Source: Succinivibrio dextrinosolvens
GTDB taxonomy: Bacteria; Pseudomonadota; Gammaproteobacteria; Enterobacterales; Succinivibrionaceae
DNA: 64,000 bases
NCBI RefSeq assembly: GCF_011065405.1
Contig: NZ_CP047056.1
Coordinates: forward strand, 518,747 to 582,746
Direction of reading: 5' to 3'
The position numbers and the translations under genes are program-made. A model generated the notes under the pieces. It made no database searches. It was not told the origin of the DNA and saw only the letters and a list, made by a program, of their open reading frames with translations. Numbering within the stretch: position 1 is the first letter of the stretch; each line of letters starts with the position of its first letter. This document shows positions 1-7,936 of this stretch, piece after piece.

Positions 1-322
1 GCCATTCGCCTTTCTCGTCTTTATAGCAGTATGGATGCTCTAAAAGCTGTTCTTTTACAGTATTATATCTTGCAATAACTGTTTTGATGGATGACTGTGC
101 AAGCTGAGATTTAAGTCTAAACTTTCCTCTTATATCCCTGTACAGTACTTTATTGAGACTGAAGAAGTTCAAGTCAAAGGAATGGGTAAAAACGTATTCT
201 GAAATAAAATTACATGCCTGTCGATACTGCTCCGTCATCTGACGTAACAGTGTTTCCTGTTCTGAAGGTACATTAATTCTTATTTTTAATGTTTTTGTAA
301 ATATCAAAACAGTTTTCTCCAA
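1..322 (-). CDS. tnpB: IS200/IS605-family TnpB, 5' part only (runs off the window)
   Basis: This frame is open from a TTG at 322 to the window edge, and an in-frame TAG lies just upstream of that start. The about 107 visible residues have the look of a TnpB N-terminus (helix-turn-helix/WED region), including the stretch QYRQACNFISEYVF and a later FRLKSQLAQSSIK segment. TnpB is the RNA-guided nuclease carried by IS200/IS605 transposons; the RuvC part would lie outside the window. A strong hairpin at 388-435 just upstream could be the transposon's left end. The start codon is uncertain because no good ribosome-binding site precedes it. Whether the rest of the gene is intact cannot be seen here. 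Confidence 0.7.
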   Translation of the reverse strand, partial: MEKTVLIFTKTLKIRINVPSEQETLLRQMTEQYRQACNFISEYVFTHSFDLNFFSLNKVLYRDIRGKFRLKSQLAQSSIKTVIARYNTVKEQLLEHPYCYKDEKGEW

Positions 323-387
323 GCCATATAATCCCTATATTCTAACAGTTATTGTAAAGAAATTCTTTAAGATATATATAGCCTGAG

Positions 388-435
388 TTGGCAGAGCTCC
401 GCCTCAGACTTAAGTCTGAGGTTTCCGCTCTGCAA
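388..435. repeat. Long imperfect hairpin with a 20-bp perfect palindrome
   Basis: The core CCTCAGACTTAAGTCTGAGG (402-421) is a perfect palindrome. It is nested inside a second stem, TTGGCAGAGC (388-397) pairing with GCTCTGCAA (427-435) with one bulged base. It lies 5' of the tnpB fragment, where the left-end hairpin of an IS200/IS605 element would sit. A T-run follows on the + strand, so a rho-independent terminator is the alternative reading. Confidence 0.5.
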
Positions 436-448
436 TTTTTTTGATGAA

Positions 449-769
449 ATGAATCAGTGTAAGGACTTTTGTGTGGATACAAAAGAACAGAGAATCAAGA
501 AGCTTGCCGGTATCAAGTCTATGTACGATATAGATTTGAAAGGCAGAATCACTCCTGAAGAACAGAAACTGTTTGATGATTGTATTAACCTCAAAATCTC
601 TGTTTCAGAATTCTATGAGCAGCTAAATGATGTAATCGCAAAAAAACATCAGAAAGAGCCTTTCTATGAAGATGAATCCATGGTTGAGACGGAAATGAGC
701 TTGTCTGAAGGAGAAGCAAAGAGAATGTTTGGCAATAAGCGACTAATCAACAAGGAAATCATAGTCTAA
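449..769 (+). CDS. Small acidic hypothetical protein, possibly VbhA-like antitoxin
   Basis: A 106-residue, charged, cytoplasmic-looking protein with no signal peptide or membrane segment. The middle (KEQRIKKLAGIKSMYDID... followed by GRITPEEQ and ISVSEFYEQL) is faintly like the short VbhA-type antitoxins that partner Fic proteins, but this is a weak pattern match and no Fic gene is adjacent. The start lacks a clear ribosome-binding site and lies only 13 bp after a transposon-like hairpin, so the true N-terminus may have been lost to an insertion. It lies next to a DinJ/YafQ pair transcribed the other way. Function unknown. Confidence 0.45.
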   Translation: MNQCKDFCVDTKEQRIKKLAGIKSMYDIDLKGRITPEEQKLFDDCINLKISVSEFYEQLNDVIAKKHQKEPFYEDESMVETEMSLSEGEAKRMFGNKRLINKEIIV

Positions 770-782
770 GATTGCTATAAAA

Positions 783-1067
783 TTATTCCTTGCTAAATAA
801 ATCGCTGTGAGTTCCTGTCCTGGTTAAAGATAACACCAACAAATCATCTGAGATTTGATAAATCAAAAGCCAATCAGGCTGAATATGGCATTCTCTAAAG
901 CATTTCCAATTTCCATTTAAGGAATGATCTCGGTTTGTTTCTGATAAAGGAATATCATTCGCTATTTTTCTAATAATATCATCTAACAATTCAATGTTTA
1001 GATTTCTTTTCATAGCGAGCTTGTAGTCTTTCTTAAACTGTTTTGTCCAGATTACTTGTTTTGTCAT
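783..1067 (-). CDS. yafQ: YafQ-type toxin (mRNA interferase of a type II toxin-antitoxin pair)
   Basis: A 94-residue RelE/ParE-superfamily protein. The block from DHSLNGNWK through ECHIQPDWLLIYQ to RTGTHSDLF is the YafQ signature. The residues known to form the active site in E. coli YafQ have counterparts here: H48, H61, D65, W66, H87 and F91. YafQ cleaves mRNA on the translating ribosome. The gene overlaps the upstream antitoxin gene by 4 bp, the usual antitoxin-first, translationally coupled layout. All key residues are present, so it is probably active. Confidence 0.93.
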   Translation of the reverse strand: MTKQVIWTKQFKKDYKLAMKRNLNIELLDDIIRKIANDIPLSETNRDHSLNGNWKCFRECHIQPDWLLIYQISDDLLVLSLTRTGTHSDLFSKE

Positions 1068-1336
1068 TTTTTCAGCTCTTTCAATGCATCTTCTAAATCA
1101 TATTTTTTTGCATCTGGATCATGTAACAGCTTATCGGACTCTAGCATTGCAGATAATGTATCCATATTTGGTCTTTGTAAACAGACATCAAATGGAAATC
1201 CTCCTTTTCTTATAGATTCCTTTAGAAAGACATTGATTGCAGTGGACAGTGACATACCGAGTTCTTTAAATAAGATCTCTCCTTTTTGTTTTACATCGCT
1301 TTCGATTCTACAAGTAAAATTTATTGTATTTGCCAT
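1064..1336 (-). CDS. dinJ: DinJ/RelB-family antitoxin
   Basis: A 90-residue protein beginning MANTINFTCRIESDVK, with the ribbon-helix-helix pattern of DinJ/RelB (beta strand, then KGEILFKELGMSLSTAINVFL) and an acidic, flexible C-terminus that would wrap the toxin. It is expected to neutralise YafQ and repress the operon. The ATG at 1336 is preferred over an upstream in-frame GTG at 1345 because AAGGTG sits 8 nt before it. It overlaps yafQ by 4 bp. The AT-rich sequence just upstream should hold the promoter and operator, but I cannot place them. Confidence 0.92.
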   Translation of the reverse strand: MANTINFTCRIESDVKQKGEILFKELGMSLSTAINVFLKESIRKGGFPFDVCLQRPNMDTLSAMLESDKLLHDPDAKKYDLEDALKELKK

Positions 1337-1459
1337 GATTTGCACCTTAATTTAATTGCAATATATTTAAAGTATAATCATTTGAATTGAAATTATCAAA
1401 ATAATGCTATTGAAACTATGTATTACAAAGTACTGGATAAATGTTGATCCCTAATTTTA

Positions 1460-1681
1460 TTAGATGACTCCAAAGATGTGATTGAAAGCTGAATTGATTG
1501 CAACACTTATTAAACCGACAACAGGATCATGTACGCAATTACCAATCACAGCCATAAGAGAAGCAATAAATCTTCCTTCTTCTGTAACAGGAGAAAAATC
1601 TCCATATCAAAAGGTGGTAAAAGTTACAATATACAAAATAACAGTTTCTTGGAATTGAAGAAAAAATATCTGGTTGCACAT
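1460..1681 (-). pseudogene. Relic of a voltage-gated-type potassium channel (pore and last helix)
   Basis: Read on the minus strand, a 74-codon frame gives a channel pore: ...ETVILYIVTFTTF, a TGA stop (1607-1609), then YGDFSPVTEEGRFIASLMAV. In living channels this is the TxGYGD selectivity filter; the first glycine codon GGA has become TGA. After the filter the last membrane helix is only partly preserved and the sequence ends after GVI at 1460. Voltage-sensor helices are not found upstream. The remnant is therefore both truncated and interrupted. It is an isolated relic between the DinJ promoter and another broken gene. Confidence 0.7.
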
Positions 1682-1894
1682 TATGTTTAAATAACTACAT
1701 GAGAATACAGCAAATAATTACGTTAATTCAAAAAAAACAAGGTTAATTACTAGTTCTTCTTTTTTTTCTTAAATGTGATGATGGTCATTGAAATGTAATT
1801 GGGGGAGGGTAAACTAGAAAAATCACGCCTATGTCTAAAACAATAATTATATTGCTCCAACAAATTTTTTTAAAAAGTGAAAGGAATGTGAAAA

Positions 1895-2350
1895 ATGAAT
1901 GAAGAAAAAAATTCAATTCATGAAACCCAAAACCATTCTATTTGTTTTTAGGGGCTTTTGGTTTACTCGTTATAATTTGCTTTTTTGTTTATATTTCTAA
2001 ATCTTCTATAAATGTATTCTCTCAACCTTCTGTTTGTAAAAAAATAGAAGTTACTAAAATCGGAATTGCACAATTATCAGATAGTGACCCAGCAATGCTT
2101 ATAGAAATATATGGTAATCCTGATTTTTTTGGAGGCTGGCTTAAAAAATTATGCTGCTTTATTTGTTTTAAGTAGGTTTGATGAGCCTTTAACTATTGAT
2201 GGATATAGTACAAATCGAAGTAATGAAATAAGAATTAATCAAAAAGCGTTAACATTTGGAAAAAAAATAAAATTATACACAAAAACAAATGTTGACTCTC
2301 TTATAGAAGCTTCCATTTCGACAAATAAAGGTAAATGTACTTTTACCTAG
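1895..2350 (+). pseudogene. Frameshifted small membrane protein
   Basis: A likely start is ATG 1895, with AAGGAA about 8 nt upstream. It encodes a short polar N-terminus that falls out of frame near 1940. A second frame (about 1942-2150) encodes a hydrophobic helix (GLLVIICFFVYI) and continues to GNPDFFGGWLK. At an A6 run near 2146 the sense moves to a third frame that ends at 2350 (YAALFVLSRFDEPLTIDG...). Joining the frames gives a plausible single-pass protein of about 150 residues, so I call one gene with two frameshifts. Family not recognised. Sequencing error in the homopolymers is an alternative. Confidence 0.45.
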
Positions 2351-2419
2351 GAGTAGTTTTTTTATAAGAATCGTTTCGTCCATACTTTTTGAAGAAGTAA
2401 TAAAAAAAGGAAGAGAAAT

Positions 2420-3400
2420 ATGTTTTGTGTAAAATGTGGCACTCAATTACCAGATGGGGCATCGTTTTGTTCTAATTGCGGTCACAAGATAGTTGACTCT
2501 TTATCGGACAATGTTTTGGATAATCAAAACAGCAAAAATGAGTATTTAAAGAAAGAAATTGAAACCAATAATAGTACAACTGAGTATTCTAAAGAAAGGA
2601 ACATTAAAGAAGATATAACTAGAGATAACAATCAATACTTCGACGAGAGTAGAGATTTATCTTCGTTAGATGTTTCTGAGGATTGGAAAAAAATTTTTGA
2701 AATTTTTGATCAGATTAATGTTTATAAAGATGGATACTTTTTTAACAAAGCATTAAGAAAAGTAAAATATTTTCAAAGATTAAAAGTTGCTTTCTGTTTT
2801 TGGGCATTTATTTTTGGTCCATTTTATTATTTTGTTAAGAAAATGTGGCTAAAGGGATTTTTATATTCCATTCTTATTTCGTTTTTTTTATTGCCGATAG
2901 ACATTTTAGAAATATTTGACATATATACTTTACCAAGTAAGGTTGAACGTCTCCTTTACATTATACCTTCAGCTTTTTTTGCAAGCTTTGCTAAATATGA
3001 TTACTATCTGTACAAAAGATATGATATTAAATACATTAGAGGCTTTCCTGATATATTCAAAAAAGCGTGGTTTACATTGTTATTATATGTGGCTTACATA
3101 TTGATATTATTTGGAAGTGTATTTTATGTAGGACAATCTTCATCTGATGATTCCAATTTTGAATCCTATTCTTCTTCCTCCTCTGAATCAAGCGTTTCTA
3201 GATGGTTCTCCTCCTTTTCGTTATTCGGACCAAATATTGATAAAGACTTTTCATTGTTTTCAACCGATTTCAATGGAGTTTGGGCTAATAATTCAAAAAA
3301 AATAAATGTCGACCTTGATAATAATTTCAAAGGAAAAGTTTGCCATAACGGAGTTTGTGAGGAGTTTAAAACAAAGTCTGGAAAAAATTTGAGTTCATGA
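2420..3400 (+). CDS. Zinc-ribbon membrane protein with DUF2628-like helices
   Basis: A 326-residue protein that opens with a zinc ribbon, MFCVKCGTQLPDG followed by SFCSNCG, four cysteines spaced CxxC-x(11-12)-CxxC. A charged linker of about 70 residues follows, then three or four hydrophobic helices. The motif FWAFIFGPFYYFVKKMWLKG (about 133-152) is typical of DUF2628-type bacterial membrane proteins. The C-terminus is a serine-rich loop and a short soluble domain (GVWANNSKKINVDL). The upstream spacer has AAGGAAGAG before the ATG. Function is unknown; zinc-ribbon/DUF2628 proteins are common in host-associated bacteria. The soluble end may be shortened. Confidence 0.7.
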   Translation: MFCVKCGTQLPDGASFCSNCGHKIVDSLSDNVLDNQNSKNEYLKKEIETNNSTTEYSKERNIKEDITRDNNQYFDESRDLSSLDVSEDWKKIFEIFDQINVYKDGYFFNKALRKVKYFQRLKVAFCFWAFIFGPFYYFVKKMWLKGFLYSILISFFLLPIDILEIFDIYTLPSKVERLLYIIPSAFFASFAKYDYYLYKRYDIKYIRGFPDIFKKAWFTLLLYVAYILILFGSVFYVGQSSSDDSNFESYSSSSSESSVSRWFSSFSLFGPNIDKDFSLFSTDFNGVWANNSKKINVDLDNNFKGKVCHNGVCEEFKTKSGKNLSS

Positions 3401-3488
3401 ACCTCTTGTAAACAAAGTCTTGAACCAAACGTAGCAAAGTCTTGATACAGTCTTAAACCTCAATCGTGATACAACTGCAAAATTATGT

Positions 3489-3518
3489 AAAAGGTAAGAA
3501 ATAACTTTTCTTGCCTTT
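3489..3518 (+). terminator. Hairpin terminator after the zinc-ribbon gene
   Basis: AAAAGGTAAGAAA pairs with TTTCTTGCCTTTT across a short loop, ending in a T-run. It can also act for the minus-strand remnant that ends at 3519. Almost the same hairpin recurs at 36173-36201. Confidence 0.65.
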
Positions 3519-3947
3519 TTAAATGTGTAAATTCCATGGCATTACACTTTCCAATACCTCTTTTGAGATTGAGTCGGATTTATAACCAATGATGGTGCCT
3601 CGGTTATCCTTTTCAAATTCAATCTCACTCATATGCTCGGTCATGACTGAAATAGCTTTTCTCATGTATGTTTCAAATTCAACACCGTGCATCTGGGCAG
3701 TTTTATATAGTGAATAAAATAATGCCAGATTATCTGCTGTTGCAGTATCTGCTCTTGATCTGTTTCTTATCAAATCAGCAGATACCCTATCAAACGTTTC
3801 GTTAATCTTTTTTGCTAACTCGTCATTTAATGGTGTAAGCCCAGAGAATAATCTGGATAGGTACTGACGACTATGTCCCACTTCTTTATAGAAATCCTCT
3901 ATTTTGATTAAAGATAACGAATAAACGCCAGCAAAGAGAAAATTCTC
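3519..3947 (-). pseudogene. C-terminal remnant of an IS66-like transposase
   Basis: The frame is open from 3947 (after an in-frame TAA) to the stop at 3519 but has no convincing start; the first GTG or ATG-like choices have no ribosome-binding site. The segment TADNLALFYSLYKTAQMHGVEFETYM resembles the C-terminal end of IS66-family transposases, where a conserved stretch of the type ASAVLYSLIETAKANGL precedes the end of the protein. The DDE catalytic core is missing. I infer a truncated insertion-sequence relic; the family assignment rests on pattern memory only. Confidence 0.45.
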
Positions 3948-3984
3948 TTAATGTGTGAGAGGAACAAAAAATAGGGATAAGAGC

Positions 3985-4011
3985 GCGCAGGAAACATAAT
4001 GTTTCCTGCGC
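3985..4011 (-). terminator. Perfect 13-bp hairpin ending the pel operon
   Basis: GCGCAGGAAACAT and its exact reverse complement are separated by one base, directly after the pelG stop at 4017. Downstream on the minus strand the sequence becomes T-rich only after about 10 nt, so it is a strong stem but not a textbook terminator. Confidence 0.6.
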
Positions 4012-4016
4012 AACTG

Positions 4017-5393
4017 CTACTGAGTTTTCTGTAGCATGAAGGTCTGGTATTCGAGATCAGAGAACTGTCTGTCAACAAGGAACAGACCAGTAATGGTACA
4101 AAGCAGCATTGAGAATGCAAAGCCGTATCCATAATACACAGGACCAAGATCAATACTTATATAGGAGAACAGGAAGTTTGAAGAAACCATGACTGCAGTC
4201 AGGATCAGAGCTCCGTATCTCTTATCCAGGTAATACATGACATTTAAAAGAGACATCACAAGAACCTGAAGACTTACACCTACAAGATCAATATAGAAAA
4301 GATTCAGATAAATAAGATCAATGCCAAAGGCTGATAGAATATCCTTAGCAAAAACCAGCAGCAGAGCCAGAGTTATACCCTGAACCTTGAAAATCTTATA
4401 AAGACACTTTCTGCAGGACTCGATCATCTGATCCTTGTAAAGAGTAATAGTGCTCAGAGACCCACCCTCTCTTACGGAATTATAGAATTTAAAACAGTTC
4501 TCTGTAAAATCAGTCTCAATTCTCATAATAAATACCGCCATTCCAGGAACTACAGCCAGATAAGCTAGGAAGATTGGAAGATCGTAAATATAAGAGGCTC
4601 TCATTACATCTATCTGAGCATATGAAGTCTCATTTCTGAACCAGAATACGAATTTATCAGCCCATACTCCAAGGTTATAGAACAGACCGCAGAATACAAG
4701 TGAAACATAAACCTTATGAGGATTTAAGAAATCAAATCTGATAAAGCAGAAACCAGGCATCGAGCGCACTACCTGAAGCAGGAAGGCAAATGTAAGAATA
4801 CCCTGTGATACACAGAATATAAACTCAAGACCTAAAAGACCAAAAGGAGGTATTGACCAGGCAAGAAAAACCATGAGACCGTAACCGGCAAACATGGTTA
4901 TAACAATACGGTAATACTCCTTCATACCAGACAGGAAGATAATCACAATCCACTGATTGGTCAGAAGTACAAAAGAGGCCAGCATACAGATTCTTACAGA
5001 AAAATCGATGCTTGGAAGAAAATTTAACAGTAAAAATCCTACCGCTCCTGATACTGCTGTTAAAAACAGCATAGCTCCGAACAGGTTAGGAATAATTCGG
5101 TTAGCCTCTCCTCTGAATTCGCAGTCAGCCACGAATCTTGAGAAAAGGATCTGGAAAAATCCACTTAGTATAAGCGACCCTGCCATCATATACGTTACCG
5201 AGATCAGAAACTGAATAATCAGAACTGACGGATAGATAACATCTATACTGATGATACCAATAATCATCAGAGCCATGATTGACAGTACCCAAGGGCCAGA
5301 ACTTACAATTGAAGCTATACCGTAAGCCTGTATTACTGAAGTTAGGGAATCCTTTTTAAGGATCTTCCTTAACTCAAAGCCTATTCCCGCCAT
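4017..5393 (-). CDS. pelG: PelG, inner-membrane Pel polysaccharide transporter
   Basis: A 458-residue polytopic membrane protein with about 12 hydrophobic segments, starting MAGIGFELRKILKKDSL, the typical PelG N-terminus. PelG belongs to the MOP flippase superfamily and forms the inner-membrane synthase/export complex with PelD, PelE and PelF, moving the growing GalNAc-rich polymer across the inner membrane. Its start overlaps the end of pelF by 20 bp, so the two are translationally coupled. It is the last gene of the operon and is followed by a strong hairpin. Length matches the family (about 456 residues). Confidence 0.95.
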   Translation of the reverse strand: MAGIGFELRKILKKDSLTSVIQAYGIASIVSSGPWVLSIMALMIIGIISIDVIYPSVLIIQFLISVTYMMAGSLILSGFFQILFSRFVADCEFRGEANRIIPNLFGAMLFLTAVSGAVGFLLLNFLPSIDFSVRICMLASFVLLTNQWIVIIFLSGMKEYYRIVITMFAGYGLMVFLAWSIPPFGLLGLEFIFCVSQGILTFAFLLQVVRSMPGFCFIRFDFLNPHKVYVSLVFCGLFYNLGVWADKFVFWFRNETSYAQIDVMRASYIYDLPIFLAYLAVVPGMAVFIMRIETDFTENCFKFYNSVREGGSLSTITLYKDQMIESCRKCLYKIFKVQGITLALLLVFAKDILSAFGIDLIYLNLFYIDLVGVSLQVLVMSLLNVMYYLDKRYGALILTAVMVSSNFLFSYISIDLGPVYYGYGFAFSMLLCTITGLFLVDRQFSDLEYQTFMLQKTQ

Positions 5394-6963
5394 CTATACC
5401 CTCTTGATAAAGTTTTCTGTAGGAATCAAACATCATTGATTCTTCATAATGTTTCAACACACGCTCGCGACCAATGTCACCGGTTTCACGCCATAACTTA
5501 TCGTCACTCAGGAAATGGTCAATCATTTCTACACCCTGAGCAGGATTTGCTATTGATATGACTTCACCTGCATGACCAAGATTTGGAGACTCGTTCTTTG
5601 CACCATATAGGATCTCAGAACAGGCTCCAACATCGGTTGCAATACAAGGAATACCACTTGCCATAGCTTCAAGCAGAACCAGAGGCTGGGCTTCAGAAAT
5701 TGAAGTCAGCATCATAATTCCAATCTGAGGCATAATTTTGGCCACATTCTGGTTTCCAGTGAATTTTACATGCTCCTGAAGCCCCAGACTCTGTACCAGA
5801 TTCTCACACTCTGACACATACTTTGGATCTTCTTCCTTAGGACCAACTACCCAACCTTCAAGATCCGGGTACAGCTCCAATGCGCCTCTGATGGTACGGA
5901 TAAAGGTTTTAACATCCTTAATGGAAACAACTCTTCCAACCAGAGCAACTACATGAGGAGGAGTCTGGGGTCTAAGCTTGTAAGCTTCCTCAAAGCGATT
6001 GGTTTTAATACCGTTAACCACAACTACGGTCTTATTTTCCGGAGCTCCATCAATTACCTGACGAAGTCTGTTTCCTTCAAACAAAGCAGTGATTCTGTAC
6101 GCTTCCTGATATGCAGACTTACCCATCTGCACAAAGAAATTGATCCAGATCCTGCGGATTAGATCCATACCTGAATGCATGGATATATCCAATGAGTCAC
6201 TTTTACTCTTAATCCAGGTTGCAAGTGACAGGTCAATCTTTCGCTCTTTTGTATAGATACCGTGCTCTGTCAGAAGGAAAGGCACGTTATTGGAGGCGTG
6301 AGCAAGCGCACCAAGGAAACCGGCATAACCTGTTGATATTGAGTGATAGCATTTAGCCTTAGGAAGATGAGCCGCAATTCTGCAAAGCTCAATTAGAGGC
6401 TGGTATAAGGTTCTGTATGTCCAGAAATAGTCCACAAATGAACCTTCAGCATCAATTGCATCATAACGCTCTGTGAGAATATCCCAGGAGTCTCTGCTAT
6501 ACAGAAGATCATTAATAGCATAAGGATCAGTACCTATAGCGTTGGCAAAGTCTCTTAATACTTCATGAGGAATAGGCTTTTCAGGGTTATCAAAGGAACT
6601 GATAACCTCTCTCCATAGGCCAAAGTCCTTGTTATTGGCTTTCTTAGGCATCTTCTTTGACAGTTTCTTATCGTCAGGAAGAATATAGTGCATTTCCATG
6701 CCAACAACATTTGAAGGAAGCTCATAGGCCATTTGCTTGTAAGCGCTTCTCTGACCACCAATGAACACCAGATAGAATGTGTATTGTGGCATATTGCTGA
6801 TAATCTGATGTACCCAGGAGGAAACACCGCCGCGAACAAACGGATAGGTTCCCTCAAGCATCATGCAGATATCAGACTTTGCGCCTACATTAAAGCTGGC
6901 ATCTTTCTTCATCAGCTCTTTGTAGACTTCACTAACACTCTTTTTTTCTTCACTATTTGGCAT
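5374..6963 (-). CDS. pelF: PelF, Pel glycosyltransferase (GT4)
   Basis: A 529-residue cytoplasmic glycosyltransferase. Near residue 35 it has EGTYPFVRGGVSSWVH, the hallmark of PelF. The C-terminal GT-B half carries VALVGRVVSIKDVKTFI and the nucleotide-sugar-binding EAQPLVLLEAMASGIPCIAT motif with its ExxxxxxxE arrangement. PelF uses UDP-sugars (UDP-GalNAc/GlcNAc in Pseudomonas) to polymerise Pel. It overlaps pelE by 11 bp upstream and pelG by 20 bp downstream, consistent with a stoichiometric PelDEFG complex. Length is near the family norm (about 507). Confidence 0.96.
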   Translation of the reverse strand: MPNSEEKKSVSEVYKELMKKDASFNVGAKSDICMMLEGTYPFVRGGVSSWVHQIISNMPQYTFYLVFIGGQRSAYKQMAYELPSNVVGMEMHYILPDDKKLSKKMPKKANNKDFGLWREVISSFDNPEKPIPHEVLRDFANAIGTDPYAINDLLYSRDSWDILTERYDAIDAEGSFVDYFWTYRTLYQPLIELCRIAAHLPKAKCYHSISTGYAGFLGALAHASNNVPFLLTEHGIYTKERKIDLSLATWIKSKSDSLDISMHSGMDLIRRIWINFFVQMGKSAYQEAYRITALFEGNRLRQVIDGAPENKTVVVVNGIKTNRFEEAYKLRPQTPPHVVALVGRVVSIKDVKTFIRTIRGALELYPDLEGWVVGPKEEDPKYVSECENLVQSLGLQEHVKFTGNQNVAKIMPQIGIMMLTSISEAQPLVLLEAMASGIPCIATDVGACSEILYGAKNESPNLGHAGEVISIANPAQGVEMIDHFLSDDKLWRETGDIGRERVLKHYEESMMFDSYRKLYQEGIDGGNRL

Positions 6964-7936
6964 TTAACCAATACTCCCTGATGTGAGAAAGTTTTGAGCC
7001 TTCAGAGGTATAAAGAGAGCCTAGGTATGTTTTTACAGAAGCATAGTCTCGCATTCTGAAAGCGCATTCAGCCAGATATGTATTTACCTGAGAATCCAGC
7101 ATCTTTGCATTTTTTGCTTTCTGAAGCGCAATCATAGCTGGCTCAATTTCGTTAAGCTCAAGCAGAATTCGACCTAAAAGCAGCTCAAAATTGCCTCTAT
7201 CTTCTATTTGAATAGCTTTCTGACACCATTTTTTGGCGTTGTTAAGATAGTGCTTAACCAGAACTGTATCGGCAATTCCAAGATAGCAGATTTCCCAGAA
7301 CTGCTGGGCAATATCGTAAGCAATATCTGCGGAATTGTTTTGCTCGAAGGAATCCTCAAGTCTCTTAATATTGTCGGTAATATCCTGCTCAATAGGGTCA
7401 AGCTGAGAATATGCCATGAGACGAACATCATCGGCAGGATCTCTTAAGGCAATCTTATAAAAGGATATTCTCTGATCTCGTGGCAGATGAGATACAGAGG
7501 AAATAGCCTCTACTCGTCTATCTGTGTCAGGTGCATTTAAAAGAATATCCCGCAGAGCGCCGGTACCCAGCTTGGTATACATCATGTCACGTGGATGTGA
7601 AGGCAGCTCTTCCCTTGGATTGTGAATCCACATAACCTCATCTTTTTTTCTTGGAAGGTTCATGGCTACAACCACACATACAAACAGTCCGACAAAGCCG
7701 ACAACAGGAAGGAACATGCACATCAGGAACATGAAGCCCACAGCAAGATAAGGTGTCTGTGATTCTCTCATTTTAGGAGGCAGCATCATATACATGGCAT
7801 AAGATGCACTTATACTTGCAATAAAATGAAAAAGTGAGAATACCAGAAGTCTCCTGTAGAGCTCGGCATCTGAAACAGCGTAAACAGCAGCACTTATATC
7901 ACTAATCAGGCTTAAAACAATAAGAAAAATCGTCAT
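6953..7936 (-). CDS. pelE: PelE, inner-membrane subunit of the Pel synthase
   Basis: A 327-residue protein with hydrophobic helices in the first about 95 residues, followed by a soluble domain rich in helical pairs (FELLLGRILLELNEIEPAMIAL, a TPR-like pattern). PelE has this architecture in Pseudomonas and bridges PelD to PelF and PelG. The start overlaps pelD by 35 bp, an unusually deep overlap; the chosen ATG gives a clean hydrophobic N-terminus (MTIFLIVLSLISDIS). Sequence conservation is low in this family, so the call rests on position plus architecture. Confidence 0.88.
   Translation of the reverse strand: MTIFLIVLSLISDISAAVYAVSDAELYRRLLVFSLFHFIASISASYAMYMMLPPKMRESQTPYLAVGFMFLMCMFLPVVGFVGLFVCVVVAMNLPRKKDEVMWIHNPREELPSHPRDMMYTKLGTGALRDILLNAPDTDRRVEAISSVSHLPRDQRISFYKIALRDPADDVRLMAYSQLDPIEQDITDNIKRLEDSFEQNNSADIAYDIAQQFWEICYLGIADTVLVKHYLNNAKKWCQKAIQIEDRGNFELLLGRILLELNEIEPAMIALQKAKNAKMLDSQVNTYLAECAFRMRDYASVKTYLGSLYTSEGSKLSHIREYWLNAK

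Noticed and set aside
1056-1355. Plus-strand 99-codon frame over the antitoxin gene
   Set aside because: It is the antisense shadow of dinJ, which has strong family evidence.
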